Numbered from the stretch's first letter, positions 9,089 to 18,373 are shown. The stretch: DNA of 64,000 nt from Bradyrhizobium sp. SZCCT0148 (GCF_018129985.1 NZ_JAFCKT010000002.1:496001-560000); one strand, 5' to 3'. Made by a program: numbers and translations. The notes: a model not told the origin generated them from the letters alone.

Positions 9089-10789
9089 TCACCCCGGATG
9101 CTTATTTCCCTTAGTCGTATTCTCGTCGATGTCGCTCCGCTTCAGCAAATAATCCAGCCCGCCGACGCGATACCAGCGATAGCCATACGGCTCCAGCACA
9201 ATTCGGTGTTGGCCGCGCTTGTCGGCGTGGCTGTGATCCTCCGCGAGCAGATTGATCAGGTGTTCGCCGGCATCGCCGGGCAAACCGACCGAGAACGCGG
9301 TCTCGCGCGGTTTGTCATCCAGATTATGCACGAACAGCACCGAATTGTTGCGCCAGTCGTAACGCATGATGAACACGGCGGGATCGCGCGTCGCAATGAT
9401 CGCGAAATCGCCCCAGCCGATTTCCGGCACCTCCTTGCGCATGCGGATGATGCGTTCGGTCCAGTTCAGCATCGAGTTGGAATCGCGTCGCTGTTTCGCG
9501 ACGTTGACGTGCGGATAGCCGTACGGGCCCTCGTCGATCACAGGACAGTCGGGCTTGTCGCTTTTGGTGAATCCGCCATGCGGCTCGGTCGACCATTGCA
9601 TCGGCGTGCGCGCGCAGTTGCGTTCCGGCAATGAGAGGTCATCGACCATTGCGATCTCGTCGCCATAACGGATGACGGGCGTTCCCGGCAGCGTGCACAT
9701 CAGGCTGTAGGCGAGCTCGAGCCGCCGGCGGTCGCCGCCGACCATCGGGGCGAAGCGACGCCGGATGCCGCGGTCGTAGAGCTGCATGTCCTTGTCGGGG
9801 CCGAAGCGTTTGAAGACGAGGTCGCGCTGCGCCTTGGTCAACCGTCCCAGATCGAGCTCGTCGTGATTGCGCAGGAACAGGCCCCATTGCGCCGCGGCCG
9901 GCCGCGGCTTGGTCGCCTTCAGCGCCTTCGCCAGCGGACGCGAGTCGGCGGAGGCCAGCGCATAGAACAGGTGCTGATTGACGTGGAAGTTGAACATCAT
10001 GTGCATGCGGTCGCCATCGCGGCCGAAATACTCCATGTCGGTTTCCGGCAGAACGTTGGCTTCGGCCAGGATGATGGCATCGCCCTGCCGCCATTGCAGG
10101 AATTCGCGGAACGCGCGCAGCATGTCGTACTGCTCGACCGGCTTCTTCACCTTGGCGCCCTTGGTGGCGATCACGAAGGGCACGGCGTCCATCCGGAAGC
10201 CGGAGACGCCGAGCTGGATCCAGAATCCCATGATCTTCAGGATCTCGGCCTGCACGTGCGGGTTCGAGGTGTTGAGGTCGGGCTGGAAATCGTAGAAGCG
10301 GTGGAAATAATACGCGCCGGCTTCCTTGTCGCGTGTCCAGGTCGTCTTCTGCACGCCGGGAAACACCATGCCCGTGTTGGCGTTTGCGGGCTTCTTGTCG
10401 GACCATACGTACCAGTCGCGATAGGGCGAGTTCTTGTCGCGCCGCGCTTCCTTGAACCATTGGTGCTGGTCCGAGGTGTGGTTGACGACGAGGTCGATGA
10501 TGATCCGGATGCCGCGCTGCTTGCAGCCATGGGTGAATTCGACGAAGTCGCCGAGCGTACCGTAACGGGGATCTACGCTGTAATAGTCGGCGATATCGTA
10601 GCCGTCGTCGCGGCCGGGCGAGGTCTGGAACGGCATCAGCCAGATCGTGGTGATGCCGAGGCCGTGCAGATAGTCGAGCCGGCGCAGCAGGCCCTTGAAG
10701 TCGCCGACCCCATCGCCGTTGGCATCCATGTAGGTGCCGACGGAGAGGCAATAGATCACGCCGTTCTTGTACCAGAGATCGTCGATCAT
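9089..10789 (-). CDS. GH13 alpha-amylase-family protein (trehalose synthase-like)
   Basis: 566 residues. GH13 catalytic regions are present: DLVVNHTS (I), GFRMDAVPF with the nucleophile Asp (II), ILAEANVLP with the acid/base Glu (III) and FLRNHDELDL (IV). The segment RFYDFQPDLNTSNP and the NHDELDL region resemble maltose alpha-D-glucosyltransferase (TreS)-type enzymes, so maltose-trehalose interconversion is the best guess, though a plain alpha-amylase/glucosidase remains possible. It lacks a C-terminal maltokinase domain. I chose the ATG at 10789; the open frame upstream to 10930 is low-complexity and unlike the family. No signal peptide is visible. Confidence 0.88.
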   Translation of the reverse strand: MIDDLWYKNGVIYCLSVGTYMDANGDGVGDFKGLLRRLDYLHGLGITTIWLMPFQTSPGRDDGYDIADYYSVDPRYGTLGDFVEFTHGCKQRGIRIIIDLVVNHTSDQHQWFKEARRDKNSPYRDWYVWSDKKPANANTGMVFPGVQKTTWTRDKEAGAYYFHRFYDFQPDLNTSNPHVQAEILKIMGFWIQLGVSGFRMDAVPFVIATKGAKVKKPVEQYDMLRAFREFLQWRQGDAIILAEANVLPETDMEYFGRDGDRMHMMFNFHVNQHLFYALASADSRPLAKALKATKPRPAAAQWGLFLRNHDELDLGRLTKAQRDLVFKRFGPDKDMQLYDRGIRRRFAPMVGGDRRRLELAYSLMCTLPGTPVIRYGDEIAMVDDLSLPERNCARTPMQWSTEPHGGFTKSDKPDCPVIDEGPYGYPHVNVAKQRRDSNSMLNWTERIIRMRKEVPEIGWGDFAIIATRDPAVFIMRYDWRNNSVLFVHNLDDKPRETAFSVGLPGDAGEHLINLLAEDHSHADKRGQHRIVLEPYGYRWYRVGGLDYLLKRSDIDENTTKGNKHPG

Positions 10790-11005
10790 GCCGGGACAGC
10801 CCTCTTTGGTCCGCCCGCGACCGTCGGCGGCTGCGTGATAATTGCGAGTGGAGGGTGAGGTTCCCGCTCTTCCCCCGCATCCGCCGGCGCCCGGAACGCC
10901 CCACTTCGCGCGCCCGGGGCTTATAAACACCGGGATTGCGCGTCATGGCTCGCGCCTTGCGCGGCCCGGAATGACGGGCTCCATGGAATCGGTTACCCTT
11001 CACCC

Positions 11006-11497
11006 ATGGACAATACCGCCCGCAACATCGCCCTCGTGCCGCCGCCCGATCGCCGCCAGTCCGAGACGGCGCTGGCCATCGCGCGCGGCACTGCGCGGCT
11101 GCTGCGTTCGCTCGGCTTTACCTGCATCAGCGAATTGCCGCTGCCTTCGGGCCGGCGCGCCGATCTGGTGGCGCTGAACGAGCGCGGCGAGATCTGGATC
11201 GTCGAAATCAAATCGTCGGTGGAGGATCTGCGCGCCGACCAGAAATGGCACGAATACCGGGCCCATTGCGACCGGCTGTTCTTCGCGTTCACGCAGGACC
11301 TGCCGTGCGGGATCTTTCCGGAAGGCACCGGCCTGATCGTCGCCGACGCCTATGGGGCGCACCTGCAGTGCGAAGCGCCCGAGCACAAGCTCGCGGCCGC
11401 CACGCGCAAGCAAATGACAGTCCGGTTTGGAATGGCGGCGGCGCTTCGGATCAACCGGTTGGTCGACCCGCAGGGCCACGCTGATTTCTGGGAATAA
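11006..11497 (+). CDS. mmcB: MmcB family DNA repair protein
   Basis: 163 residues matching the alphaproteobacterial MmcB family. The fold is inferred as PD-(D/E)xK-like: LPSGRRADLVALNERGE followed by IWIVEIKSS gives the D...ExK pattern near residues 52-72. In Caulobacter the family is part of the damage response, but the exact reaction is not established. Here it stands alone between two repeats, without dnaE2 or imuB. I looked upstream for an alphaproteobacterial LexA box (GTTC-N7-GTTC) and did not see one. The start ATG at 11006 gives a family-typical N-terminus. Confidence 0.85.
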   Translation: MDNTARNIALVPPPDRRQSETALAIARGTARLLRSLGFTCISELPLPSGRRADLVALNERGEIWIVEIKSSVEDLRADQKWHEYRAHCDRLFFAFTQDLPCGIFPEGTGLIVADAYGAHLQCEAPEHKLAAATRKQMTVRFGMAAALRINRLVDPQGHADFWE

Positions 11498-11503
11498 CGT
11501 GGT

Positions 11504-11650
11504 CTCGTGCCCCGGACGCGCTGCAACGCGTAGCGTTGCTGCGCAGGGCCGGGACCCAGAAGGCAGGTGCGGCTTCTCGCTCTTCACAAATAATGGGCCC
11601 CGCTCGGCAGCGCATCAGTTCGTGCTGCGCTGCGTTCGGGGCACAAGAGT
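11504..11650. repeat. Palindromic intergenic repeat, class A (long copy)
   Basis: Begins GTGCCCCGGACGCGCTGCAACGC and ends with an inverted GCGCTGCGTTCGGGGCAC near 11630-11648, so the whole 147-base element can fold back on itself. It fills the space between convergent mmcB and regR. It is related to the copies at 1901-1958 and 43485-43560. Confidence 0.75.
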
Positions 11651-11659
11651 GTTGCAAAC

Positions 11660-12214
11660 TTACCGCGGCGCGCGCTTGGCGAGGATCCGCTGCAACGTCC
11701 TGCGGTGCATGTTGAGCCGGCGTGCGGTCTCCGAGACGTTGCGGTTGCACATCTCGTAGATGCGCTGGATGTGCTCCCAGCGGACGCGGTCGGCCGACAT
11801 CGGGTTGGTCGGCAGATCGGACTTGTCCGAGCTGGTCGACAGCAGCGCCGCGACGACGTCGTCGGCATCGGCGGGCTTGGAGAGATAATCGATCGCGCCC
11901 ATCTTCACCGCGGTGACGGCGGTGGCGATGTTGCCATAGCCGGTCAGCACGATCGCGCGTGCGTCGGGGCGCTTCTTCTTCAGCGCCGAGACAACGTCGA
12001 GGCCGTTGCCGTCACCGAGCCGCAGGTCGACCACGGCGAATGCGGGTGCCGCCTTGCCGATCTGCGCAAGTCCGTCCGAGACGGTGTCGCATGATGTCAC
12101 GGCAAAGCCGCGCGTTTCCATGGCGCGTGACAGGCGCTCCAGGAACGGCTTGTCGTCTTCCACGATGAGCAGCGAGCGGTCGGTCTGTTCGTTCAGTTCG
12201 GCGATGGCGTTCAA
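11660..12214 (-). CDS. regR: RegR/ActR/PrrA-family redox response regulator
   Basis: 184 residues: a receiver domain (LLIVEDD acidic pocket, phospho-acceptor Asp in AVVDLRLGDGNG near residue 63, switch residues in VLTGYGN and LSKPAD) joined by a short linker to a Fis-type helix-turn-helix (ETARRLNMHRRTLQRILAKR). This is the compact RegA/PrrA/ActR architecture. In Bradyrhizobium RegR activates fixR-nifA and other redox or low-oxygen genes. The cognate kinase RegS is encoded 102 bases upstream on the same strand, forming a regS-regR operon. The symbol is assigned from architecture and linkage. Confidence 0.93.
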   Translation of the reverse strand: MNAIAELNEQTDRSLLIVEDDKPFLERLSRAMETRGFAVTSCDTVSDGLAQIGKAAPAFAVVDLRLGDGNGLDVVSALKKKRPDARAIVLTGYGNIATAVTAVKMGAIDYLSKPADADDVVAALLSTSSDKSDLPTNPMSADRVRWEHIQRIYEMCNRNVSETARRLNMHRRTLQRILAKRAPR

Positions 12215-12316
12215 GGTTTTGTCCTCTCTCCAGCGCGTCTACATATGGCGTCGCAATCGCGCAGTGCCAAGGCGGCAAATAGTCGATCCGCCCCGTCGTG
12301 CGACGCAAGGTCGCGG

Positions 12317-13639
12317 TTATCCTATTGCTTCTTCCAGCGTCTCGATAGCCTCAAAACGCTGTCGCGGCCATGTGATCTGGACCACGGCGCCGTGGTCCGG
12401 AAAGATCCGGTTGGTAAACGAGACCTTTGCGCCGGTGCGTTCCAGCAAGGTACGCGCGATGAACACACCCAATCCGAGGCCGCGTCGCTCGCCGCCGCCG
12501 TCATCCGTGGTTCGCCGCCGCGACAGATAGGGCTCGCCGATCCGGTTCAGGATGTCGGGCGGAATGCCGGGGCCGTCGTCGGAGATCAGAAGCTCGATCG
12601 TGTCCTTGTTCCACCACGCGTTCACCTCGACGGTGGTCCGGGCGAAATCCACCGCGTTCTCGACGATATTGCCGACACCGTACAGGATTGCCGGGTTGCG
12701 CGAGCCGACCGGCTCGGACACGGCGGCGACCGCGATCCGCACCTTGATCTCGACGCCGAAATCGCGGTGCGGGGCCACCACCTCCTCGATCAGCTCCGAC
12801 AGTTTCATGCGGTCGAACGGCGCCCCGGTGGGGGAGAGCTGGGTGATCTTGCTCAAGATATCGCGGCAGCGCTGGGTCTGTTCGCGCAGCGTCTTCAGGT
12901 CGGCGGCAAAGCTGGCGTCCTTCACCGTTTTCTCCAGCTCGCGCGAGATCAGGAAGATCGTCGCCAGCGGCGTGCCCAGCTCGTGCGCGGCTGCAGCGGC
13001 AAGGCCGTCGAGCTGGGTCAGATGCTGCTCGCGCGTCAGCACCAGCTCGGTCGCGGCCAGCGCGTCCGCGAGCTTGCGCGCCTCTTCCGTCACCTGGAAC
13101 GAGTAGAGGCTGGTGACGCCGATCGCGAGCACGATCGAGAGCCAGATTCCGACGAGGTAGATCGGCGGCAGCACCAGGGGATCATCGGCATCCCAGGGCA
13201 GCGGCAGATGGAAGAAGAACAGGACCGAGGCGCAGGCCACCGCGAGCACGCCGAGGCCGAATGTGGAGCGCGCCGGCAGCGCCGTGGCCGAGATCAGCAC
13301 CGGCGCGAGGAACAGGAACGAGAACGGGTTCTGCAGTCCGCCGGTGAAGTACAGCAGACCGGCCAGTTCCACGATGTTCAGCGCGAGCAGACCGGCCGCC
13401 TGCATCGGCTCCAGCCGCTGCATCGGGTTGGCCGCGGTCTGGAGCGCCAGATTGAGCGCCGCCGACAAGGCGATGATGCTGACGCAGGGAACGATCTCGA
13501 CGTTGAATTCCAACCCCTGCGCCACGATGAAGATCGCGGCGAGCTGGCCCAGCACCGCCAGCCAACGCAGCCTCAGGATCGTGTCCAGGCGGATATGCCG
13601 CTGTGCGTGGCGGAAATCGGTATCGGCAGTCTCGGTCAT
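12317..13639 (-). CDS. regS: RegS/ActS/RegB-family redox sensor histidine kinase
   Basis: About 440 residues. The N-terminal half has six hydrophobic segments with the ubiquinone-binding motif GGLQNPFSF. The kinase H-box is AAAAHELGTPLATI, followed 39 residues later by a cysteine in TQRCRDIL, at the place of the redox-active cysteine of RegB (known in Rhodobacter). The ATPase domain has an N-box (GNIVENAVDFA), DDGPGIP and GLGLGVFIART. It should sense quinone pool redox state and phosphorylate RegR. The start is uncertain: the ATG at 13639 is chosen, and a GTG at 13672 would add 11 residues. It is divergent from the ABC ATPase gene. Confidence 0.93.
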   Translation of the reverse strand: MTETADTDFRHAQRHIRLDTILRLRWLAVLGQLAAIFIVAQGLEFNVEIVPCVSIIALSAALNLALQTAANPMQRLEPMQAAGLLALNIVELAGLLYFTGGLQNPFSFLFLAPVLISATALPARSTFGLGVLAVACASVLFFFHLPLPWDADDPLVLPPIYLVGIWLSIVLAIGVTSLYSFQVTEEARKLADALAATELVLTREQHLTQLDGLAAAAAHELGTPLATIFLISRELEKTVKDASFAADLKTLREQTQRCRDILSKITQLSPTGAPFDRMKLSELIEEVVAPHRDFGVEIKVRIAVAAVSEPVGSRNPAILYGVGNIVENAVDFARTTVEVNAWWNKDTIELLISDDGPGIPPDILNRIGEPYLSRRRTTDDGGGERRGLGLGVFIARTLLERTGAKVSFTNRIFPDHGAVVQITWPRQRFEAIETLEEAIG

Positions 13640-13744
13640 CTCGGCCAATGTGGCGGTGCCTTCCGGGATCACAAACGCTGGGCTTCGGAACCACCGGATT
13701 ACAAGCCTTGCGCTATCCGCTGCAATAGCAGAAGAACCACCAGC

Positions 13745-14548
13745 ATGACCGAGAATGGCAAGGCTTCAAGTCGGCCGACTGTCGCGGAGCGCAGCTCGTC
13801 CGCGGCGATCGCGGTCGACCATCTCGTCAAAATCTACAAGCAGACCCGCGCCGTCGACGACATCTCATTTTCGCTGCCGCGCGGCAGCATCACCGGGCTT
13901 CTGGGCGGCAACGGCGCCGGCAAGACCACGACCATCGCGATGATCATGGGGCTGGTGCTGCCGACCTCCGGCCGCGTGCAGGTGCTCGGTCACGGGATGC
14001 CCGAGGAGAGCGCTTCCGTGCTAGGGCGGATGAACTTCGAGAGTCCCTATGTCGACATGCCGATGCGGCTCACGGTGCGGCAGAACCTCACCGTGTTCGG
14101 CAAGCTCTATGCGGTGAAGAACCTGTCGGAGCGCATCGCCGAACTCGCGGACGATCTCGATCTCACCGAATTCATCGACCGTGCCAACGGCAAGCTGTCG
14201 GCCGGGCAGAAGACCCGCGTCGCGCTGGCCAAAGCGCTGATCAACCGGCCCGAGCTGCTGCTGCTGGACGAGCCGACCGCCTCGCTCGACCCGGATACCG
14301 CCGATTGGGTGCGGGCGCATCTGGAGCGTTATCGCCGCGACAACAACGCCACCATCCTCCTGGCGTCGCACAACATGCTCGAGGTCGAGCGGCTCTGCGA
14401 CCGCGTCATCATCATGAAGCGCGGCCGCATCGAGGACGACGATACGCCGGAGGCGATCATGGCACGCTACAACCGGACCACGCTGGAAGAGGTCTTTCTG
14501 GACGTCGCCCGTGGCCGGGTGAACGGTGCGAAGGAGGCGGCGAGGTGA
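13745..14548 (+). CDS. ABC-2-type transporter ATP-binding protein
   Basis: 267 residues. It has Walker A GGNGAGKTT near residue 54, signature LSAGQKTR, Walker B LLLLDEPTASLD and the switch histidine in LASHN. The C-terminal EEVFLDVARG is typical of ATPases pairing with ABC-2 permeases (DrrA/NodI-like exporters). The partner permease is at 14784, separated by a 200-base palindromic repeat element. The exported substrate is unknown. It has an N-terminal extension of about 20 residues rich in Ser/Ala. It is divergent from regS. Confidence 0.92.
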   Translation: MTENGKASSRPTVAERSSSAAIAVDHLVKIYKQTRAVDDISFSLPRGSITGLLGGNGAGKTTTIAMIMGLVLPTSGRVQVLGHGMPEESASVLGRMNFESPYVDMPMRLTVRQNLTVFGKLYAVKNLSERIAELADDLDLTEFIDRANGKLSAGQKTRVALAKALINRPELLLLDEPTASLDPDTADWVRAHLERYRRDNNATILLASHNMLEVERLCDRVIIMKRGRIEDDDTPEAIMARYNRTTLEEVFLDVARGRVNGAKEAAR

Positions 14549-14582
14549 GCGGTCGTACCTGTATTCGTAGCCCGGATGAAGG

Positions 14583-14758
14583 TCTGTCATTGCGGGGCGC
14601 GCGGAGCGCGAGCCCGGAATCGATAACCACAGGCCGCGGCTGTGGGGCGAGACCGGTCACTCCGAGTCTTCGCCAAATTCAATCCTGTGGTTATGGATCC
14701 TCAGATGCGCAATTGCGCATCATAGCTCGCGACGGTGTCGCGCCCCGGGATGACAGAT
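14583..14758. repeat. Long palindromic repeat, class C-like, between ABC genes
   Basis: Ends TGTCATTGCGGGGCGCG and CGCGCCCCGGGATGACA are inverted and close the element. Inside are the inverted segments GATAACCACAGG / CCTGTGGTTATGGATC and an 18-base perfect palindrome at 14704-14721 (GATGCGCAATTGCGCATC). It interrupts what should be an ATPase-permease operon. Confidence 0.75.
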
Positions 14759-14783
14759 CCCGTCCGGGCCAGGTTATCGCGCC

Positions 14784-15602
14784 ATGACCGACCTTTCCCT
14801 CCCCCGCGGGATCTCCGTCCAGCGCATCGGCGCGATGATCCTGCGCTATTGGTATCTGTTGATGTCGTCCTGGCCGCGGCTGCTCGAATTGCTGTACTGG
14901 CCGGCGCTGCAGGTCATCACCTGGGGCTTCATTCAATATTACATCGCCGAGAATTCCAATTTCTTCGCGCGCGCGGGCGGCACGCTGATCGGCGCCGTCA
15001 TCCTCTGGGACATCCTGTTTCGCGGGCAGCTCGGCTTCTCCATCTCGTTCCTGGAGGAGATGTGGTCGCGCAACATCGGCAATCTCATGATGAGCCCCTT
15101 GAGGCCGATCGAGTTTCTGCTGTCACTGATGGTCATGAGCCTGATCCGGCTCGCGATCGGGATCATTCCGATGACCGTGCTTGCGCTGGTCATGTTTCAC
15201 TTCAATGTCTATGCCCTCGGCCTGCCGCTGATCGCATTCTTCTGCAATCTGATCTTCACGAGCTGGTCGGTCGGCATCTTCGTGTCGGGGCTGGTGCTGA
15301 GAAACGGTCTCGGCGCCGAGAGCATCGTCTGGACCTTGATGTTCGCGATCCTGCCGCTCGCCTGCGTCTACTATCCCGTCAGCGTGTTGCCGGCCTGGCT
15401 GCAAGCCATCGCCTGGGTGCTGCCGCCGACCTACGTGTTCGAAGGGATGCGCGCGCTGCTGATCGAGCGAACCTTTCGGATCGATTTGATGCTGGACGCG
15501 TTGGCCATCAATGCGGTGCTGCTGGGAGCTTCTTTTTGGGCATTCCTTGCCCTTTTGCGCAGCGCTAAGAAAAATGGCTCGCTGTTGTCGGGCGGCGAAT
15601 AA
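14784..15602 (+). CDS. ABC-2-type transporter permease
   Basis: 272 residues with about six membrane segments. There is a hydrophobic stretch near residues 35-60 (YWPALQVITWGFIQYYI), then LIGAVILWDILFRGQ, and a C-terminal IAWVLPPTYVFEGMR motif typical of ABC-2/NodJ-type permeases. It is paired with the ATPase gene upstream. It probably exports a lipid, polysaccharide or drug; the substrate cannot be told. Translation starts at an ATG inside the family-like MTDLSLPRG. Confidence 0.9.
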   Translation: MTDLSLPRGISVQRIGAMILRYWYLLMSSWPRLLELLYWPALQVITWGFIQYYIAENSNFFARAGGTLIGAVILWDILFRGQLGFSISFLEEMWSRNIGNLMMSPLRPIEFLLSLMVMSLIRLAIGIIPMTVLALVMFHFNVYALGLPLIAFFCNLIFTSWSVGIFVSGLVLRNGLGAESIVWTLMFAILPLACVYYPVSVLPAWLQAIAWVLPPTYVFEGMRALLIERTFRIDLMLDALAINAVLLGASFWAFLALLRSAKKNGSLLSGGE

Positions 15603-15724
15603 CGCCCGATTTATCGGGGATTCAGGCCGGTTTAACCGTTTTCGCTACGTAGATGTACGGAACCATGGATTGACGCAATATTACGCATTCGGCAGTATGC
15701 TGCGATGCGAAGAAGGATATAGCG

Positions 15725-17053
15725 ATGCCTATTGGTGAGTTTGGCGGCGCGCCGCCCCTGGCGGCTGAAGGCAGTCCGGTCCTGACGACACCGATGTACT
15801 GGATGTACGAGATGGCGCACGCCTCTCTCAATCCGGCACGCGCGGTCACCGACGCGACCAAGCTGCTGTTTCAAAATCCTCTCAATCCCTGGGCACGCAC
15901 CGAGGTCGGCAAGTCGGTTGCCGCGGCCTGCGAGTTGTTCGAGCGTACCACGCGTCGTTACGGCAAGCCGGAATGGGGCCTCGACGACACCGAGGTCAAC
16001 GGCATCCGCGTCCCCGTCGAGGTTCGCTCGGTCTGGGAAAAGCCGTTCTGCCGGCTGCTCTATTTCGATCGCAAGTTCACCCGTCCGCTGCGCAGCCCGC
16101 AGCCGCGCGTGCTGATCGTGGCGCCGATGTCCGGCCATTATGCGACGCTGCTCCGCGGCACGGTCGAGGCATTCCTGCCCGCGCATGAGGTCTACATCAC
16201 CGACTGGGCAGACGCCCGCATGGTGCCGCTCAGCGATGGCCGCTTCGATCTCGACGATTACATCGACTACGTCATCGAGATGCTGCACGTCCTCGGCGGC
16301 AACACGCATGTGCTGGCGGTGTGCCAGCCCTCCGTGCCGGTTGTCGCAGCCGTCTCGATCATGGAAGCACGGCGCGATCCCTTCGTGCCGACTTCGATGA
16401 CGCTGATGGGCGGCCCGATCGACACCCGCCGCAATCCGACTGCGGTGAACAATCTCGCCCAAGAGCGCGGCATCGACTGGTTCCGCAACCATGTCATCAC
16501 CAAGGTGCCGTTCCCTCATCCGGGCATGATGCGCGACGTCTATCCGGGATTCCTGCAGCTCAACGGCTTCATCAGCATGAATCTCGACCGCCACATGGAC
16601 GCCCACAAGCAGCTTTTTGCCAATCTGGTGAAGGGCGACGGCGACCTCGTCGACAAGCATCGCGAGTTCTATGATGAGTATCTCGCGGTGATGGACCTCT
16701 CCGCCGAATATTACCTGCAGACGGTCGACACCGTGTTCGTGAAGCACGCGCTGCCGAAGGGCGAGATGGCCCATCGCGGAACACTTGTCGATCCCTCCAA
16801 GGTCACGCGCGTGGCGTTGATGACGGTCGAAGGCGAGAACGACGACATCTCCGGTATCGGCCAGACCGAAGCGACGCACACATTGTGCAGCTCGATCCCC
16901 GATCATCGTCGCGTTCATTACGTGCAGAAGGGCGTCGGACATTACGGCGTGTTCAACGGCTCGCGCTTCAGATCGGAAATCGTGCCGCGCATTCACGACT
17001 TCATGGTTTCAGCGGCAAATCCGAGCTCGTTGCAGGCTCGCGCGGCTGAATAG
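15725..17053 (+). CDS. phaZ: Intracellular polyhydroxyalkanoate depolymerase
   Basis: 442 residues matching the intracellular PHB depolymerase (PhaZ1) family. Visible are the N-terminal YWMYEMAHASLNPARA, the alpha/beta hydrolase core ITDWADARMVPL, the nucleophile region VLAVCQPSVPVV, where cysteine replaces the usual serine as in Ralstonia PhaZ1, and a C-terminal histidine in KGVGHYGVFNG. It mobilises stored poly-3-hydroxybutyrate granules. A GAAGGA ribosome-binding site lies 7 bases before the ATG. The upstream region has a GCAG-N4-CTGC dyad at 15693-15704. It is followed by a hairpin at 17086-17110. It appears monocistronic. Confidence 0.96.
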   Translation: MPIGEFGGAPPLAAEGSPVLTTPMYWMYEMAHASLNPARAVTDATKLLFQNPLNPWARTEVGKSVAAACELFERTTRRYGKPEWGLDDTEVNGIRVPVEVRSVWEKPFCRLLYFDRKFTRPLRSPQPRVLIVAPMSGHYATLLRGTVEAFLPAHEVYITDWADARMVPLSDGRFDLDDYIDYVIEMLHVLGGNTHVLAVCQPSVPVVAAVSIMEARRDPFVPTSMTLMGGPIDTRRNPTAVNNLAQERGIDWFRNHVITKVPFPHPGMMRDVYPGFLQLNGFISMNLDRHMDAHKQLFANLVKGDGDLVDKHREFYDEYLAVMDLSAEYYLQTVDTVFVKHALPKGEMAHRGTLVDPSKVTRVALMTVEGENDDISGIGQTEATHTLCSSIPDHRRVHYVQKGVGHYGVFNGSRFRSEIVPRIHDFMVSAANPSSLQARAAE

Positions 17054-17085
17054 CTTCTTTTTCGGCTTTCCCGTCGAAAATATCG

Positions 17086-17110
17086 GCCCTGCCGGGGCAT
17101 CCGGCGGGGC
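17086..17110 (+). terminator. Candidate hairpin terminator after phaZ
   Basis: GCCCTGCCGG, 5-base loop, CCGGCGGGGC, 33 bases after the phaZ stop. There is no U-tract, so termination is inferred from the stem alone. Confidence 0.5.
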
Positions 17111-17353
17111 TTGGTTCCCTGCAGATTCGCGGTATTTAGGTAGCTTCATAGGAGTGAGTCAGTCCTCACCCCTTGGGGGTGCCACATGCGTCCAGAGAGG
17201 GCGAAAAAAGCCGGTTCCAACCCCAGTCTGTAGGGTCTCCCGGACGCCAGACCCCTGTATATTGGGCAAATGATTTGTTTTTGCGCCGAGCGCTTTCCCT
17301 GGCGGCGGTTATGGCAGAATCCGGGCGAACTCTTGCTCCCCGGACTGACAGAC

Positions 17354-18109
17354 ATGGCTACTCGCGCTCTTCTCTATCGGCGTCCCCACGAACCGAAGAC
17401 CGTCTTGATCACCCACGGATCGCAATATTTTGCCATCCGATTGCGGCGGCACCGCCGCGCGCGCCGTTACACGCTCAGAATTCATCCGAGCGACCGCGAA
17501 GCCATCCTCACCATGCCGCCGCGCGGCACGCTGGCCGAAGCCAAGGACTTCGCGCAGCGTCACGGTGCGTGGATTGCGGCGCGCCTCGGTCGCTTGCCGA
17601 AGGCCGCGCCGTTCCAGCCGGGCACGGTGATACCGCTTCGTGGCACGCCGCATCGCATCGTTCACCGCGCCGGCGCGCGCGGCACGGTGTGGACCGAGGT
17701 GCGCGACAGCGGTGAGCGTATTCTTTGCGTTGCCGGCGGGCTCGAACATGTCGATCGCCGCGTCAGTGACTTCCTCAAGCGTGAGGCACGCCACGACCTG
17801 CAGCGTTCGTCGGAGGCTTATGCCGCCGAGCTCGGCGTCAGGGTCAAGCGGCTCTCGATCCGCGATCAGTCCAGCCGCTGGGGTTCCTGCACCTCGGCCG
17901 GCTCGCTGTCGTTCTCCTGGCGGCTGATCCTCGCGCCGCCGTTCGTGCTCGATTACCTCGCCGCGCACGAGGTCGCCCATCTCGTCGAGATGAACCATTC
18001 GGCGAAGTTTTGGCGTGTGTGCGGCAAGGTCTGCCCGTCGATGGAGCGCGCCAAGAAGTGGCTCGACACCTACGGCAATGATTTGCACCGCTACGGGGTC
18101 GAGGATTAG
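17354..18109 (+). CDS. YgjP-like (M48-type, DUF45) metallopeptidase family protein
   Basis: 251 residues. The C-terminal half carries SSRWGSCTSAGSLSFSWRL and the zinc motif AAHEVAHLVEMNHSAKFW (HExxH plus a later His) near residues 200-217, which defines the YgjP/DUF45 family. The family's physiological substrate is not established. The N-terminal half is basic and beta-rich (RLRRHRRARRYTLRI). I chose the ATG at 17354; the frame is open to an ATG at 17270, but that extension is Cys/Trp-rich and not family-like. The 300 bases upstream hold only the phaZ terminator and presumably the promoter. Confidence 0.88.
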   Translation: MATRALLYRRPHEPKTVLITHGSQYFAIRLRRHRRARRYTLRIHPSDREAILTMPPRGTLAEAKDFAQRHGAWIAARLGRLPKAAPFQPGTVIPLRGTPHRIVHRAGARGTVWTEVRDSGERILCVAGGLEHVDRRVSDFLKREARHDLQRSSEAYAAELGVRVKRLSIRDQSSRWGSCTSAGSLSFSWRLILAPPFVLDYLAAHEVAHLVEMNHSAKFWRVCGKVCPSMERAKKWLDTYGNDLHRYGVED

Positions 18110-18125
18110 GGCCTTGCTGCCAAGG

Positions 18126-18243
18126 TCTTGAACGGTGTCATCGCCCGGCTTGACCGGGCGATCCCGTACGCCGAGACGGCACTGATTGAATGGAGAAGAA
18201 GCCACGCCGTACTGGATTCCCCGCCGTCGCGGGGAATCCAGCT
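18126..18243. repeat. Palindromic intergenic repeat, class D-like
   Basis: Contains the hairpin ATCGCCCGG-cttgac-CGGGCGAT near 18138-18163 and a second hairpin ATTCCCCGC...GCGGGGAAT near 18216-18239. It lies between convergent metallopeptidase and PBP1A genes and may terminate both. Confidence 0.65.
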
Positions 18244-18373
18244 GTCTTCCGGCGGGTGCTTTCAGGCTTCTGGACTGCCAGCGCAAGTCGTTGATTTTGC
18301 TATCGCCGGCTACTGTGCATGGGGTTGTTTTCGCATTTTTTGGTTTGAGGGGCTGAATGCCCCCAACCCGCGC

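Noticed and set aside
10790..11005. LexA box upstream of mmcB
   Set aside because: No GTTC-N7-GTTC pattern was found in the gap.
12245..13744. Long plus-strand frame running into the ABC ATPase
   Set aside because: The region is antisense to regS; only the part from the ATG at 13745 is a real gene.
15670..15701. Sigma-70-like promoter for phaZ (TTGACG ... TATGCT)
   Set aside because: The spacing is 20 bases, longer than usual, so I do not annotate it as a promoter.
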